Of a DNA stretch of 64,000 bases, positions 43,291-52,647 are shown piece after piece. The translations under genes were made by a program, and so were the position numbers. This DNA is from Crocinitomicaceae bacterium (GTDB lineage: Bacteria; Bacteroidota; Bacteroidia; Flavobacteriales_D; Crocinitomicaceae): assembly GCA_020635955.1 (NCBI GenBank), contig JACJYW010000003.1, forward strand, positions 372,001 through 436,000. Direction: 5' to 3'. How positions within the stretch are numbered: position 1 is the first letter of the stretch; each line of letters opens with the position of its first letter. A model generated the notes under the pieces. That model was not told the origin of the DNA, ran no database searches, and worked only from the letters and a program-made list of their open reading frames with translations.

Positions 43291-44064
43291 CTAATGAGGA
43301 GGTCCACCGTGGCCACCACCCTGACCTTCCCATTGCTTTCTTCGCTCCTCCATTTTTTGACGACGGATCTCATCAAATTCCTCTCTCGTTACCTCTTTAC
43401 CTTTTTTAGGCTCTTCTATTTCACCGTCAGCAACTTCTCGCATCACAATTGTAGACAAAGAGATCTCTTTTGAGCCATTGTACTCATTTAAGTAAACGAT
43501 CAATCCGGGCAAGCCTCCATATCCGGCAGGACCAGAAGACACAGGAATCTCAGGTGTAAACCAAACGTACATCTGCAAAGTATCTGTTGAATCTCCAGGC
43601 GTTGGAAGATATTCAGCTTTCATACAATTCATATCTGAAACCATCATAGTTTCTCCGGTAAGTTTCCACTTAGAATTAATGATTGAATCTTTGATCAAAA
43701 AGATCTTGTCCATGAACTCTTTCTTCTCTACCACTAAACCTGTTTCAACATTGGTGTAAATGATATCATTAGCTGGAGCCATCCTTTTTTTCATCATGCT
43801 TTTCCTTCTATCCTCTTCATCTTCAAAGTTTACCTCCTCATTTTCGTCATGCACATTTTTATAGACCGTTTGCGTTCCGGTGAAGATCAACAAATTCTCA
43901 AAGTCCATGAATTCAGGAAGAAATTCTTTCATTCTCTTCCCTCTTTCGGTATCCGGTAGATCTTTGTGCATATTCACTTTAGTGGTATAGTGCACTTCTC
44001 CTGTGAGCTGGGCATTTCCAACCAATCCAACAAACAGAAATAGATATAGTAGTGTTTTCTTCAT
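43291..44064 (-). CDS. GLPGLI family protein
   Basis: 257 residues with a signal peptide (MKKTLLYLFLFVGLVGNAQ). The naming motif is present in GPAGYGGLPGLIVYLNEY, and the domain includes VYKNVHDENEEV and MYVWFTPEIPVSSGPA. The C-terminal 20 residues are basic, then Gly/His-rich (QGGGHGGPPH), and could bind a metal ion. The protein probably acts in the periplasm together with the barrel encoded downstream. Confidence 0.94.
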   Translation of the reverse strand: MKKTLLYLFLFVGLVGNAQLTGEVHYTTKVNMHKDLPDTERGKRMKEFLPEFMDFENLLIFTGTQTVYKNVHDENEEVNFEDEEDRRKSMMKKRMAPANDIIYTNVETGLVVEKKEFMDKIFLIKDSIINSKWKLTGETMMVSDMNCMKAEYLPTPGDSTDTLQMYVWFTPEIPVSSGPAGYGGLPGLIVYLNEYNGSKEISLSTIVMREVADGEIEEPKKGKEVTREEFDEIRRQKMEERRKQWEGQGGGHGGPPH

Positions 44065-44287
44065 CTTTATGATATCGAGCTTAGACGCGACAAGTTACAA
44101 ATGGTTTAACTTATTCTCAAAATTTATTTGGGACCAATTTGCGGTGTTTTACTGACTTTATATCAACAATTCTACCAAACCCAATTATTTATCAATCTAA
44201 TTTCATTTAACATTTTTTAAAATTCTGTTTGATACTATTTCAGGCTTTGGGCGTTCTTAAAGAAAAACAACAATCAAAACGTCCAGT

Positions 44288-45454
44288 ATGAAAAATTCAA
44301 TGATCATTGCATTTGTGTCTGCGCTGGCGGGAGCGTATATCGGCGTACAGGCAACACTACCAAAAAACGAAACAGTTCAAGTTCAGGACCAACCTCAAGT
44401 TATTGAGGCATCCATTTTAGATGTTAATCTTGATGATGATGACCCTATTCCAACGGTGGATAAAGCGGAGCCTGTGAATCTTACGTTTGCGGCTGAAAAA
44501 ACGGTACAATCTGTGGTTCATATAAGAACACACTTTGTAAAGGAAGAGATCACATTTGATCCCTTTTTGAGACTCTTTTATGGCGAAGATGGCTATAGAA
44601 AAAGAGAAAGACATGGTGAAGCTGCAGGATCAGGAGTTGTAATATCTCCTGAAGGTTATATCGTCACAAACAATCACGTGGTGCAAGATGCAAGCGATAT
44701 CTCTGTTAATCTGGGATCTAAAAAATACACCGCAGAATTAATCGGAACCGATCCTTCAACTGATCTGGCGGTAGTTAAAATTGATGCCCACGGTTTGAAG
44801 TATACAGAATTTGGTAATTCAGATAAATTAAAATTGGGTGAATGGGTATTGGCCGTAGGAAATCCCCTTAACCTTCAATCTACTGTTACAGCTGGGATCG
44901 TAAGTGCTAAGAACAGAAATATTGATCTATTGACATCCAGCTACAACCCTGAAGAAGGCATTTTTCCTGTTGAATCATTCATTCAAACAGATGCAGCCGT
45001 TAATTCAGGAAACTCAGGGGGTGCCCTGGTCAATCGCAATGGAGAATTGGTTGGGATCAATACGGCTATAGCTTCTGGTACTGGTTATTACGCGGGTTAT
45101 TCCTTTGCTGTGCCTTCAAACATTGTGAAAAAAGTCACTTTCGATCTGATAAAATATGGTGAGGTAAAACGGGTTCAATTGGGCATCAACATTATGGATA
45201 ACAACTCTGAAGTAATGAAAGAAAACAAGCTTTCAAGTGATCAGGGAGTTTTAGTTACCGGTGTGATCATTGGAGGCAATGCAGACAAGAATGATATACG
45301 CATGAAAGATATTATTCTAACTGTTGCAGGTAATGAAGTGAAATCTACCTCTGAATTGCAAGCCAGATTGGCCATGTATAACCCCGGTGATAAAGTAACA
45401 CTGGGCATCTTAAGAGGAACGATCCAAAAACAGGTAGAGATTATAATGGAGTAA
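44288..45454 (+). CDS. HtrA/DegP-type serine protease
   Basis: A periplasmic S1C protease of 388 residues with an N-terminal membrane segment (MIIAFVSALAGAYIGVQA). The triad is visible: His in GYIVTNNHVVQDA, Asp in DPSTDLAVVKID, Ser in AAVNSGNSGGALVN. One PDZ domain is at about 290-388 (GVLVTGVIIGGNADKNDIRM), so it is closer to DegS in layout but conserved in Bacteroidota as the general envelope-stress protease. Confidence 0.95.
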   Translation: MKNSMIIAFVSALAGAYIGVQATLPKNETVQVQDQPQVIEASILDVNLDDDDPIPTVDKAEPVNLTFAAEKTVQSVVHIRTHFVKEEITFDPFLRLFYGEDGYRKRERHGEAAGSGVVISPEGYIVTNNHVVQDASDISVNLGSKKYTAELIGTDPSTDLAVVKIDAHGLKYTEFGNSDKLKLGEWVLAVGNPLNLQSTVTAGIVSAKNRNIDLLTSSYNPEEGIFPVESFIQTDAAVNSGNSGGALVNRNGELVGINTAIASGTGYYAGYSFAVPSNIVKKVTFDLIKYGEVKRVQLGINIMDNNSEVMKENKLSSDQGVLVTGVIIGGNADKNDIRMKDIILTVAGNEVKSTSELQARLAMYNPGDKVTLGILRGTIQKQVEIIME

Positions 45455-45469
45455 GTAGTAGTGAATATA

Positions 45470-45505
45470 AAAGATCCCGGTTGTTTGATATGACCGGGAT
45501 CTTTT
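45470..45505. terminator. Bidirectional terminator
   Basis: AAAGATCCCGG (45470-45480) pairs with CCGGGATCTTT (45493-45503); A and T runs flank it. It serves both the HtrA gene and the convergent cysN end. Confidence 0.88.
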
Positions 45506-45513
45506 TCATTTAC

Positions 45514-46755
45514 TTAATTCTTAAACCCTACTCCTACTGTATTGTTCGATACTTCATCTACCAGTATGAAATAACCATTTTTAGGATTTTCACGGTATTG
45601 ATCCAAATAAATTGGAGCGGCCGTTTTAATGCTGATCTGATTAATAGAATTTATCCCAACCTGATCTGGATTTGTCTCAAAATCAAGAGAAGTAAAATTC
45701 AGTTGACTTTCAATTGCATCAATTTTAACCGGCACTGTTGCGGCATTATATTTTAATAAGTATCTCTTTTGTGGAACAAGCGGTTCTTTATCCAACCAGC
45801 AAATTTTTGAATTGATCAACCTATCTCCAGTACTTTCTGAAGAGGACAAAGTCAAAATATCTCCTCTTGAAATATCAATATCATCTTCCAGTTCAATGGT
45901 AACTGAATCATTTGTTTTAGCCGAAAGTAATTGTTCCTTATATCGGTGAATAGCTTTGATCTTGCTGCTTTGACCAGAGGAAAGAACCTTTATTTCATCC
46001 CCTAATTGGATTTTACCTGATTTTACTTTACCAGCATAGCCTCTAAAATCATGAAATTGATCTGATTGAGGGCGAATCACATACTGCACATTGAATCGAA
46101 ATTCAGAAGGCTTCTCTTCAATATTAGTTTGTTCCAAAAAGGTAAGTAAAGACGGCCCCGTATACCAATCCATATGATTAGATCTATTCACTACATTATC
46201 TCCTAATTTTGCTGAGATTGGAATGTAAGTCAACTTTCTATCTTCTAATTCGAATTTCACCTCAAGCTTTTTCAATTCAGCCAGAATATTCAGGTATACA
46301 CTTTCTTCAAAGCTAACCAGGTCCATTTTATTGATCACAAAAACAATGTGTTCTATCTCTAATAACGAAGCAATAAAAAGGTGTCTTTTAGTTTGTTCAA
46401 CAATTCCCTGTCTTGCATCTATCAAGATCATAAACACACTTGCATTAGAAGCTCCTGTGATCATGTTTCGGGTATATTCTATATGACCGGGAGTATCAGC
46501 AATAATGTATTTTCTGTTTGGTGTATTAAAATAGATATGCGCCACATCAATGGTTATCCCTTGTTCTCGTTCAGCAGTTAAGCCATCTGTGATCAATGAA
46601 AGGTCTATATCCTTCAAACCTTTTTGTTGAGATAAACTTTTGATATTCTCAATCTTGTCTTTTGATAGCGATTGTGTATCATAAAGTAATCTACCAATCA
46701 AGGTACTTTTACCATCATCAACGCTACCCGCCGTTGAAATTCTTATTATTTCCAT
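45514..46755 (-). CDS. cysN: Sulfate adenylyltransferase, large (GTPase) subunit
   Basis: Couples GTP hydrolysis to adenylylation of sulfate by CysD. 413 residues; G1 GSVDDGKSTLIGRLLYD, G3 DTPGHIEYTRNM, and G4 INKMDLV are intact, followed by EF-Tu-like barrel domains. No APS-kinase (CysC) domain is fused at the C-terminus. It is the last gene of the operon, eight bases behind cysD. Confidence 0.95.
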   Translation of the reverse strand: MEIIRISTAGSVDDGKSTLIGRLLYDTQSLSKDKIENIKSLSQQKGLKDIDLSLITDGLTAEREQGITIDVAHIYFNTPNRKYIIADTPGHIEYTRNMITGASNASVFMILIDARQGIVEQTKRHLFIASLLEIEHIVFVINKMDLVSFEESVYLNILAELKKLEVKFELEDRKLTYIPISAKLGDNVVNRSNHMDWYTGPSLLTFLEQTNIEEKPSEFRFNVQYVIRPQSDQFHDFRGYAGKVKSGKIQLGDEIKVLSSGQSSKIKAIHRYKEQLLSAKTNDSVTIELEDDIDISRGDILTLSSSESTGDRLINSKICWLDKEPLVPQKRYLLKYNAATVPVKIDAIESQLNFTSLDFETNPDQVGINSINQISIKTAAPIYLDQYRENPKNGYFILVDEVSNNTVGVGFKN

Positions 46756-46763
46756 TTTACCTT

Positions 46764-47654
46764 TTAAAAATATCCTACTTCTTTTCGTTTTTCCATAGCC
46801 GCTTCTGAGCGTTTATCATCTATTCGCGCTCCACGTTCTGAAATCTCTGCTGCAATGATCTCGCCTATAACAGAATCAATATTATCTGCATCTGATTCTA
46901 CAGCTGCCGTACAGGTCATGTCTCCAACAGTTCTGAAACGCACCGTTTTTTCAATGATCTCTTCATTTGATTCTTTATTGATATAGGGCGAATCTGACCA
47001 GATCAATCCATCCCTGAGAAAAATCTTTCTCTTATGTGCAAAGTAGACAGATGGCAATGCTATGTTTTCCCTCTTAATGTAATTCCAAACGTCTAATTCT
47101 GTCCAGTTTGATATAGGAAAAGCCCTTACATTTTCACCTTGATTTATTCTTCCATTTAACATGTCGAATAATTCAGGACGTTGATTTTTGGCATCCCATC
47201 CTCCAAAGTCATCTCTTACTGAAAATATGCGTTCTTTAGCTCTGGCTTTTTCTTCATCCCTTCTCGCTCCACCAATACATACATTGAATCCATGCTTTTC
47301 AATTCCATTCAACAAAGACACGGTTTGCAAAGCATTTCTACTTGCATATTTCCCGGTTTCTTCTTTTACCAGATTAGCATCAATGGCATCCTGAACGTAT
47401 TCAATATGCAGATTCAATCCATACTTTTTAACCAGTTCATCTCTAAAATCAATGGTTTCCGGAAAATTATGGCCAGTATCAATATGCATTAAAGGAAAAG
47501 GAACTGGCGCCGGATAAAAAGCCTTTACCGCGAGATGTACCAGGGTGATTGAATCCTTTCCTCCTGAGAATAACAGAACTGGTTTATCAAACTGAGCTGC
47601 AACTTCCCTAAGGATAAATATTGCCTCATTCTCTAACTCATCTAAGTAATCCAT
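46764..47654 (-). CDS. cysD: Sulfate adenylyltransferase, small subunit
   Basis: Makes APS from sulfate and ATP. 296 residues; the PP-loop motif LLFSGGKDSITLVHLA (SGGKDS) is near residue 28, and INQGENVRAFPISNWTELDVW, ERGARIDDKRSEAAMEKRKE and GDMTCTAAV are typical of CysD. It is ten bases behind cysH. Confidence 0.96.
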   Translation of the reverse strand: MDYLDELENEAIFILREVAAQFDKPVLLFSGGKDSITLVHLAVKAFYPAPVPFPLMHIDTGHNFPETIDFRDELVKKYGLNLHIEYVQDAIDANLVKEETGKYASRNALQTVSLLNGIEKHGFNVCIGGARRDEEKARAKERIFSVRDDFGGWDAKNQRPELFDMLNGRINQGENVRAFPISNWTELDVWNYIKRENIALPSVYFAHKRKIFLRDGLIWSDSPYINKESNEEIIEKTVRFRTVGDMTCTAAVESDADNIDSVIGEIIAAEISERGARIDDKRSEAAMEKRKEVGYF

Positions 47655-47664
47655 AAATCAAATT

Positions 47665-48303
47665 TTAGTTATGTAAACCACATTCTCTGTTTGCCAGTGC
47701 CTTGGTTGGATCATAATATCTATGTTCATTAGGCAATCGATACATGTCGATATAATTTTCCATTTCCTCATCTGTAAAGTAGTAGAACGGACTTACCTTA
47801 AGAACACCATCTTTACTATAACTAAGGATATCCAAACTATCTCTTAATTCTGTTTGACCCTTTCTTAGATTAGTGAACCAAACATCTGGCTTATGTTCTT
47901 TCATGGCTCTTTTAAAAGGTTCCAATTTTACCTGTTTCGTAAATAACTCATGATTGGGATCATCCACCTCAGGAATTCCCATAATGGCATCTCTATAAGC
48001 TACTGTTTGTTTAGGAACATATAAATGAATGTTCAGGTCTAATTGCTGGATGATCTTTTGAGCACATTTATAGGTATCGGGCGTATTATAACCTGTATCA
48101 CACCACACTACATTAATATTGGGCTTAACAAGAGCAGCTACATGAAGAATAGCTGCTTCAAAAGGCCTGAAATTAGTCGTAACTACAGGTTTCTTGGCCC
48201 TCATCAATATCCACTTTGTAATTTCCAGAGGTGTTTTAGTTCTCAATTGAAGATTAAAGTCTTCAATATTTTCAGGAGTTATTATTAATCGTTCTGCTAA
48301 CAT
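47665..48303 (-). CDS. cysH: Phosphoadenylyl-sulfate reductase family protein
   Basis: Reduces activated sulfate to sulfite. 212 residues; the C-terminal ECGLH holds the catalytic Cys, and INVVWCDTGYNTPDTY and FTNLRKGQTELR form the nucleotide and substrate sites. It has only three Cys and none of the CC...CxxC pairs that bind the [4Fe-4S] cluster in APS reductases, so it is of the PAPS type. No APS kinase (cysC) is seen in the window, so it must lie elsewhere if PAPS is the substrate. Confidence 0.88.
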   Translation of the reverse strand: MLAERLIITPENIEDFNLQLRTKTPLEITKWILMRAKKPVVTTNFRPFEAAILHVAALVKPNINVVWCDTGYNTPDTYKCAQKIIQQLDLNIHLYVPKQTVAYRDAIMGIPEVDDPNHELFTKQVKLEPFKRAMKEHKPDVWFTNLRKGQTELRDSLDILSYSKDGVLKVSPFYYFTDEEMENYIDMYRLPNEHRYYDPTKALANRECGLHN

Positions 48304-48304
48304 T

Positions 48305-48535
48305 TCACAAGTATTTGTTCCAGGCTCTTTCGTGTAAATAATAAAGGATCATTTTAGTAAAAACCTCCACAGATCCAATTGAAAATGCTATCCCAAATTC
48401 GCCAGTTAAAATGTAAGCGATCATCATGGTATCCAAAGTTCCAACCGCCCTCCAACTAATAGTCTTTAATAGACTTTTGGCTGCCGAATCACCTCTTCGA
48501 ATCCCTCTTTTAAGTAAAATTTGATCGAGTAGCAT
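48305..48535 (-). CDS. DUF2061 membrane protein
   Basis: 76 residues. KSLLKTISWRAVGTLDTMMIAYILTGEF and SVEVFTKMILYYLHERAW are the two halves of DUF2061, a small two-helix membrane family that is regularly the first gene of Bacteroidota cys operons. The role is not established; sulfate import or assembly has been suggested by context. One base separates it from cysH. The leader from the -7 element at 48550 is very short. Confidence 0.92.
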   Translation of the reverse strand: MLLDQILLKRGIRRGDSAAKSLLKTISWRAVGTLDTMMIAYILTGEFGIAFSIGSVEVFTKMILYYLHERAWNKYL

Positions 48536-48549
48536 CTACAATTTTTCGG

Positions 48550-48581
48550 CAAATATATATTTATTCTACCGATTTAGTAGA
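48550..48581 (-). promoter_or_regulatory. cys operon promoter with probable Rrf2 operator
   Basis: On the minus strand TATATTTG at 48557-48550 is a perfect -7 element. Just upstream, TCTAC-N7-GTAGA (48565-48581) forms an inverted repeat between the -33 and -7 positions, where a bound regulator would block RNA polymerase. The Rrf2 gene next to it (48600-49019) is the obvious candidate. Confidence 0.7.
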
Positions 48582-48599
48582 TTATTGACATAAATTTTT

Positions 48600-49019
48600 T
48601 TAACCCTCGGCTGAAAGTATATCTTTCAACGTTTTATTTGCAACGATCTTTAGGGTTTCATCCCTAACTTCAAGCATGATAGCATGTAAACCACAGGTTT
48701 CTTCATCTACACATTCATCACAGGGTTCATAATAGTTCAAAGAAACGCATGGTAACAGAGCTATCGGTCCGTTAAACATTCTGATCACCTCGGCTAATTT
48801 GATCTCTTCGGGATCCATTCTTAGATAGTATCCTCCTCCCTTACCCATTTTACTGGTTAGCATTCCGGCTTTTCTAAGGTCTAACAAGATGGCTTCCAGG
48901 AATTTTTTTGGAACCTTTGTTTTCTCTGAGATCTCAGAGATCAATACAGGTTTTCTGGCCTCTTGTTTACCAAGGTAAGTGAGTGCATGAAAAGCATATT
49001 TGGTCTTCTTTGACAGCAT
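48600..49019 (-). CDS. Rrf2 family transcriptional regulator
   Basis: 139 residues with an N-terminal winged helix (MLSKKTKYAFHALTYLGKQE, ISEISEKTKVPKKFLEAILLDLRKAG, MGKGGGYYL). The C-terminal Cys cluster LLPCVSLNYYEPCDECVDEETCGLH resembles IscR-type iron-sulfur sites but has four Cys, and could also sense cysteine-related metabolites as CymR does. It is directly upstream of the cys operon in the same orientation. Confidence 0.92.
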   Translation of the reverse strand: MLSKKTKYAFHALTYLGKQEARKPVLISEISEKTKVPKKFLEAILLDLRKAGMLTSKMGKGGGYYLRMDPEEIKLAEVIRMFNGPIALLPCVSLNYYEPCDECVDEETCGLHAIMLEVRDETLKIVANKTLKDILSAEG

Positions 49020-49021
49020 TT

Positions 49022-49456
49022 TTAGTCCCTATTCAGAATTTTAAGGAAATGATATCCTTTTATTTCAAATCCCAAGTTATAATAAAATTTATGCGATCGT
49101 GTGTTCTGAACATAGGTATTTAATTCAGCTGCTTCTATTCCTTCCATTTTAGCAAATTCAAACAGCCAGTCAAACAGTTGTTGCCCCACTCCCTGCCCTT
49201 GATATTTTTCGTCAATGATAACATGATCAGGCTCCATAGTTTTTCCGCAGTAATGTCTGGTAAGAAACCATAATCCACAAATTCCAATCAGCTTGTCATC
49301 CGAATATATTCCAAGGCATTTGTAGTTCTGCGTTGACATCTCCAATATTCTTTCTCTAAGTTTTTCCTCTGGAGTAATGCTGTTTATCTTCATCATCAAT
49401 GGCATGATTTCCAGAATATTTTCTTTAGGTATGAATTCAAATTCAAAAGCGGACAT
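49022..49456 (-). CDS. GNAT family N-acetyltransferase
   Basis: 144 residues; HVIIDEKYQGQGVGQQLFDWLFEFAKM contains the acetyl-CoA loop QGQGVG, and AAELNTYVQNTRSHKFYYNLGFEI is the conserved C-terminal part. The substrate is unknown. The stop is two bases before the Rrf2 gene, so the two share a transcript; a link to O-acetylserine metabolism is possible but not shown. Confidence 0.9.
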   Translation of the reverse strand: MSAFEFEFIPKENILEIMPLMMKINSITPEEKLRERILEMSTQNYKCLGIYSDDKLIGICGLWFLTRHYCGKTMEPDHVIIDEKYQGQGVGQQLFDWLFEFAKMEGIEAAELNTYVQNTRSHKFYYNLGFEIKGYHFLKILNRD

Positions 49457-49636
49457 TCAGAACAATTTTATAATTCAAAAATAATGTTTGAACAGTTTCG
49501 AATTTTTTAAATGTCAGATATTTTTATTATATTAAACTGGCAGAAGTGTTTTGGCAATTGACGTAAGCCAACCGGAGCGTGATTTTGAACGTCTTTAATA
49601 AAGGAACCACACATTTATACTAAACGACCACTACAA

Positions 49637-50506
49637 ATGAGACAATTAAAAATTACAAAACAGGTCACCAACAGAGAAACTGCATCATTAGACAAATACT
49701 TACAGGAAATTGGAAAGGTAGACCTGATCACTGCTGAAGAAGAGGTAGAATTAGCAAGAAAGATCAAAGACGGTGATATGAAAGCTTTAGAAAGATTAAC
49801 TAAAGCAAACTTAAGATTCGTTGTATCTGTATCGAAACAATATCAGAACCAGGGATTGTCATTACCTGATCTTATTAACGAAGGAAACCTTGGTTTGATC
49901 AAAGCGGCACAACGTTTTGATGAAACAAGAGGATTTAAATTCATTTCCTACGCCGTTTGGTGGATCAGACAATCTATTCTACAAGCTTTAGCTGAACAAG
50001 CAAGGATCGTTAGATTACCTCTGAACAAAATTGGTATCATCAACAAAGTAAACAAAGCTTTTGCTGAATTGGAGCAAGAGCTTGGAAGAACTCCTACCAT
50101 TGATGAATTAGCTGAGATTTTAGAAGTATCTGAAATGGATGTAAAATATTCTATTTCCAATTCAGGAAGACATATTTCCATGGATGCTCCTTTAAAAGAG
50201 GGGGATGAAGGTTCATCATCAATGTATGATGTACTTCAAAATCCTGAGAGCAATAACCCTGAAAAAGATCTTATTGCTGAATCACTTAAAAGCGAAATAG
50301 AACGTTCATTAAGCACCCTTAAATTGCGTGAAGCTGATGTGATCAGACTTTATTTTGGATTAGGAGACCAGCCACCTATGACCTTAGCGGAAATTGGAAT
50401 GCGTTTTGACCTAACCCGAGAAAGAGTAAGACAGATCAAAGAAAAAGCTATCCGCAAAATGAAAAATACCTCAAGAAGCAAAATGCTTAGAGCGTATTTA
50501 GGGTAA
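49637..50506 (+). CDS. rpoD: RNA polymerase primary sigma factor
   Basis: The housekeeping sigma factor, 289 residues. It lacks the long region 1.1 and the non-conserved insert of proteobacterial RpoD, the normal Bacteroidota form, and so fits the TAnnTTTG promoters of the window. Region 2 has LPDLINEGNLGLIKAAQRFD and GFKFISYAVWWIRQSILQAL, region 3 is LGRTPTIDELAEILEVSEMD, and region 4 is LAEIGMRFDLTRERVRQIKE. Confidence 0.97.
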   Translation: MRQLKITKQVTNRETASLDKYLQEIGKVDLITAEEEVELARKIKDGDMKALERLTKANLRFVVSVSKQYQNQGLSLPDLINEGNLGLIKAAQRFDETRGFKFISYAVWWIRQSILQALAEQARIVRLPLNKIGIINKVNKAFAELEQELGRTPTIDELAEILEVSEMDVKYSISNSGRHISMDAPLKEGDEGSSSMYDVLQNPESNNPEKDLIAESLKSEIERSLSTLKLREADVIRLYFGLGDQPPMTLAEIGMRFDLTRERVRQIKEKAIRKMKNTSRSKMLRAYLG

Positions 50507-52300
50507 TCAATTTAACTGAATATTATTGAGCTTGAAGTAGGTACCTTGCGTATCTGCTATTAACACCTCATGTTTACCTTGTTCAACGATCTTACCATGC
50601 TCCAATACCAAAATATTGTCAGCATTTTTTACCGTTGAAAGTCTATGGGCAATAACGAAAGATGTTCTTCCTACCATTAGTTTATCCAGGGCATCCTGCA
50701 CTAATTTTTCACTCTCTGAATCCAAAGCAGAGGTAGCTTCATCCAGAATCAGGATCTTAGGATTTTTCAATACAGCTCTGGCTATAGCAATACGTTGCTT
50801 TTGACCACCAGATAATTGAATCCCTCTATCACCAACAAGTGTTTCCATTTTATCAGGAAAAGACATGATAAAGTCATAAGCATTTGCTTTTTTAGCAGCC
50901 TCTATCACTTCTTCATCAGTAGCATTAACATTTCCATATAGAATATTCTCCTTGATCGTACCACCGAACAAGATCACCTCTTGAGGCACCACAGCTATTT
51001 GACTTCTTAGACTTTCTTTTGATACTGCTGAAATATCGTGACCATCAAATTTGATCGTTCCTTCATTAATATCATAGAAATGAAGTAGCAAAGAAGAAAT
51101 GGTTGACTTTCCAGCACCAGAACTTCCAACTAAAGCAGTTGTCTGTCCTGCATTACAATGAAAACTGATGTGATCCAATACTTTTATCTCCTTTCGTTGC
51201 GGATAAGAAAAGGATACATTTGAAAATGTCACTTCTCCTTTAAAATCTTTCAGTTCTATTCCTTCAGAAGATTCAACATTCTCTTCCAAAAGATCCATCA
51301 AATGCTCAGTTGAACCAATGGCTTTTTGAATTTGAGCATACATATCCGGGATGGCGCTAAATGAAGCTCCAAGGAAAATGGTATACAAAATAAAAGCATA
51401 GAACTGTGAAGCCGTGATCTCACCGGTAAGTTGCATTTCTTTGGCTTTCCAAATCACAAAGGCAATCCCTCCAAACAAACAGAAAATGATGAACGCTACA
51501 AATACAGCACGCATTACTCCCGTCTTCACATTCAGTTTTTGAATGTTCAATATGCGCTCTTCATATCTATTCTTTTCAAACCTCTCATTTGTAAAGGCTT
51601 TAACATTCACTATTCCTGTCAATACCTCCTCAATAATAGAATTAGAAGCGGCAGATTCATCTGTTGCCCTTCTGGATAATTTCCTAATATATCTTCCAAA
51701 AACAATGGCAACAATTGCCAGAACAGGAATTACGGCTAACATCCAAAGTGCCAGTTCCCATGAAAAAGTAAGGATCATTCCCAATGCAATGGCAATGGTG
51801 ATGAATTGTCGAAAGAATTCAGCAATAGTTGTATTTAATACATCTCGAATTGAAGTAATGTCAGTAGCTATTCGAGAAGTCAATTCACCTACTTTATTTC
51901 TGTTAAAGAAATCAAGCGGATAGTATACAAACCGCTCAAATGAATAGTGTCTTAGATCCTTTAAAGCTCTTTCAGTAACATAGGTAAAGATCCAAATACG
52001 AAAGAATGAAAAGAAGGCATTGAATGCAAAAACTACCAACATGGTCAGGATGATCACATTAATATCAGTGAGGTCTAATCCAGGTACATCTATAATGGCG
52101 CCGTCCTTTTCATTGGTTCCTAATAATTGTCCCATTAAACCGGGAAATACCATTGAGGTTATACTTGAAAGCAATAGAAATATCCAACCAATCAAATAGA
52201 TTCCTCTATATGGCTTTAAGAACTTGAAGAACCTTCTTGCCTTTTTATACGAGTCCTTTGTAAGGTGTACCTTTTCTTTTTTCTTGCGTGGTGCGAACAT
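50507..52300 (-). CDS. ABC exporter, MsbA-like
   Basis: 597 residues from ATG 52300 (MFAPRKKKEK); ATG 52312 is an alternative. Six transmembrane helices fill residues about 30-330, then the ATPase domain: Walker A GSSGAGKST, Q loop VVPQE, signature LSGGQKQR, Walker B ILILDEATSALD and the H loop VIAHRLST are all intact. It probably flips lipid or a peptide across the inner membrane as a homodimer. It ends immediately after the convergent rpoD stop, with no room for an extra terminator. Confidence 0.94.
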   Translation of the reverse strand: MFAPRKKKEKVHLTKDSYKKARRFFKFLKPYRGIYLIGWIFLLLSSITSMVFPGLMGQLLGTNEKDGAIIDVPGLDLTDINVIILTMLVVFAFNAFFSFFRIWIFTYVTERALKDLRHYSFERFVYYPLDFFNRNKVGELTSRIATDITSIRDVLNTTIAEFFRQFITIAIALGMILTFSWELALWMLAVIPVLAIVAIVFGRYIRKLSRRATDESAASNSIIEEVLTGIVNVKAFTNERFEKNRYEERILNIQKLNVKTGVMRAVFVAFIIFCLFGGIAFVIWKAKEMQLTGEITASQFYAFILYTIFLGASFSAIPDMYAQIQKAIGSTEHLMDLLEENVESSEGIELKDFKGEVTFSNVSFSYPQRKEIKVLDHISFHCNAGQTTALVGSSGAGKSTISSLLLHFYDINEGTIKFDGHDISAVSKESLRSQIAVVPQEVILFGGTIKENILYGNVNATDEEVIEAAKKANAYDFIMSFPDKMETLVGDRGIQLSGGQKQRIAIARAVLKNPKILILDEATSALDSESEKLVQDALDKLMVGRTSFVIAHRLSTVKNADNILVLEHGKIVEQGKHEVLIADTQGTYFKLNNIQLN

Positions 52301-52380
52301 AATGAGCGACAAATTTACCCAGTAAATCAGGGACTAGTGTCATAATTATATCATATTTTTGATTTTTCTCAATATTTGTT

Positions 52381-52409
52381 TTGAGTTCCACTTATTAATT
52401 GTATCTTTG
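52381..52409 (+). promoter_or_regulatory. rpmH promoter
   Basis: TTG at 52381-52383 (preceded by TT) and TATCTTTG at 52402-52409, 18 bases apart: a textbook -33/-7 pair for this phylum. Confidence 0.8.
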
Positions 52410-52463
52410 CACTCCCTTTACGGGATATTATACAAGACGATAATACACTAATAATATTTTGAG

Positions 52464-52625
52464 ATGAGCAAGAGAACGTTTCAACCATCAGTTAGAAAGA
52501 GAAGAAACAAACACGGATTTAGATCGAGAATGGCGACTAAAAACGGAAGAGCTGTATTGGCTAGAAGAAGAAAGAAAGGAAGAAAGAAATTAACTGTTTC
52601 TTCTGAGAAAATGGCTAAGCGATAA
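52464..52625 (+). CDS. rpmH: 50S ribosomal protein L34
   Basis: 53 residues: MSKRTFQPSVRKRRNKHGFR at the start, then the basic SRMATKNGRAVLARRRKKGR and a C-terminal tail (KKLTVSSEKMAKR) a few residues longer than in most bacteria. L34 binds 23S rRNA in the large subunit. It has its own promoter at 52381 and a terminator at 52648. Confidence 0.97.
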   Translation: MSKRTFQPSVRKRRNKHGFRSRMATKNGRAVLARRRKKGRKKLTVSSEKMAKR

Positions 52626-52647
52626 TCTTCTCATTAAAGTAATTATG

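Noticed and set aside
49530..49560. Sigma-54-like promoter before rpoD (TGGCA...TTGGCA)
   Set aside because: The GG and GC pairs are 14 rather than 12 bases apart, so the site does not fit the -24/-12 rule.
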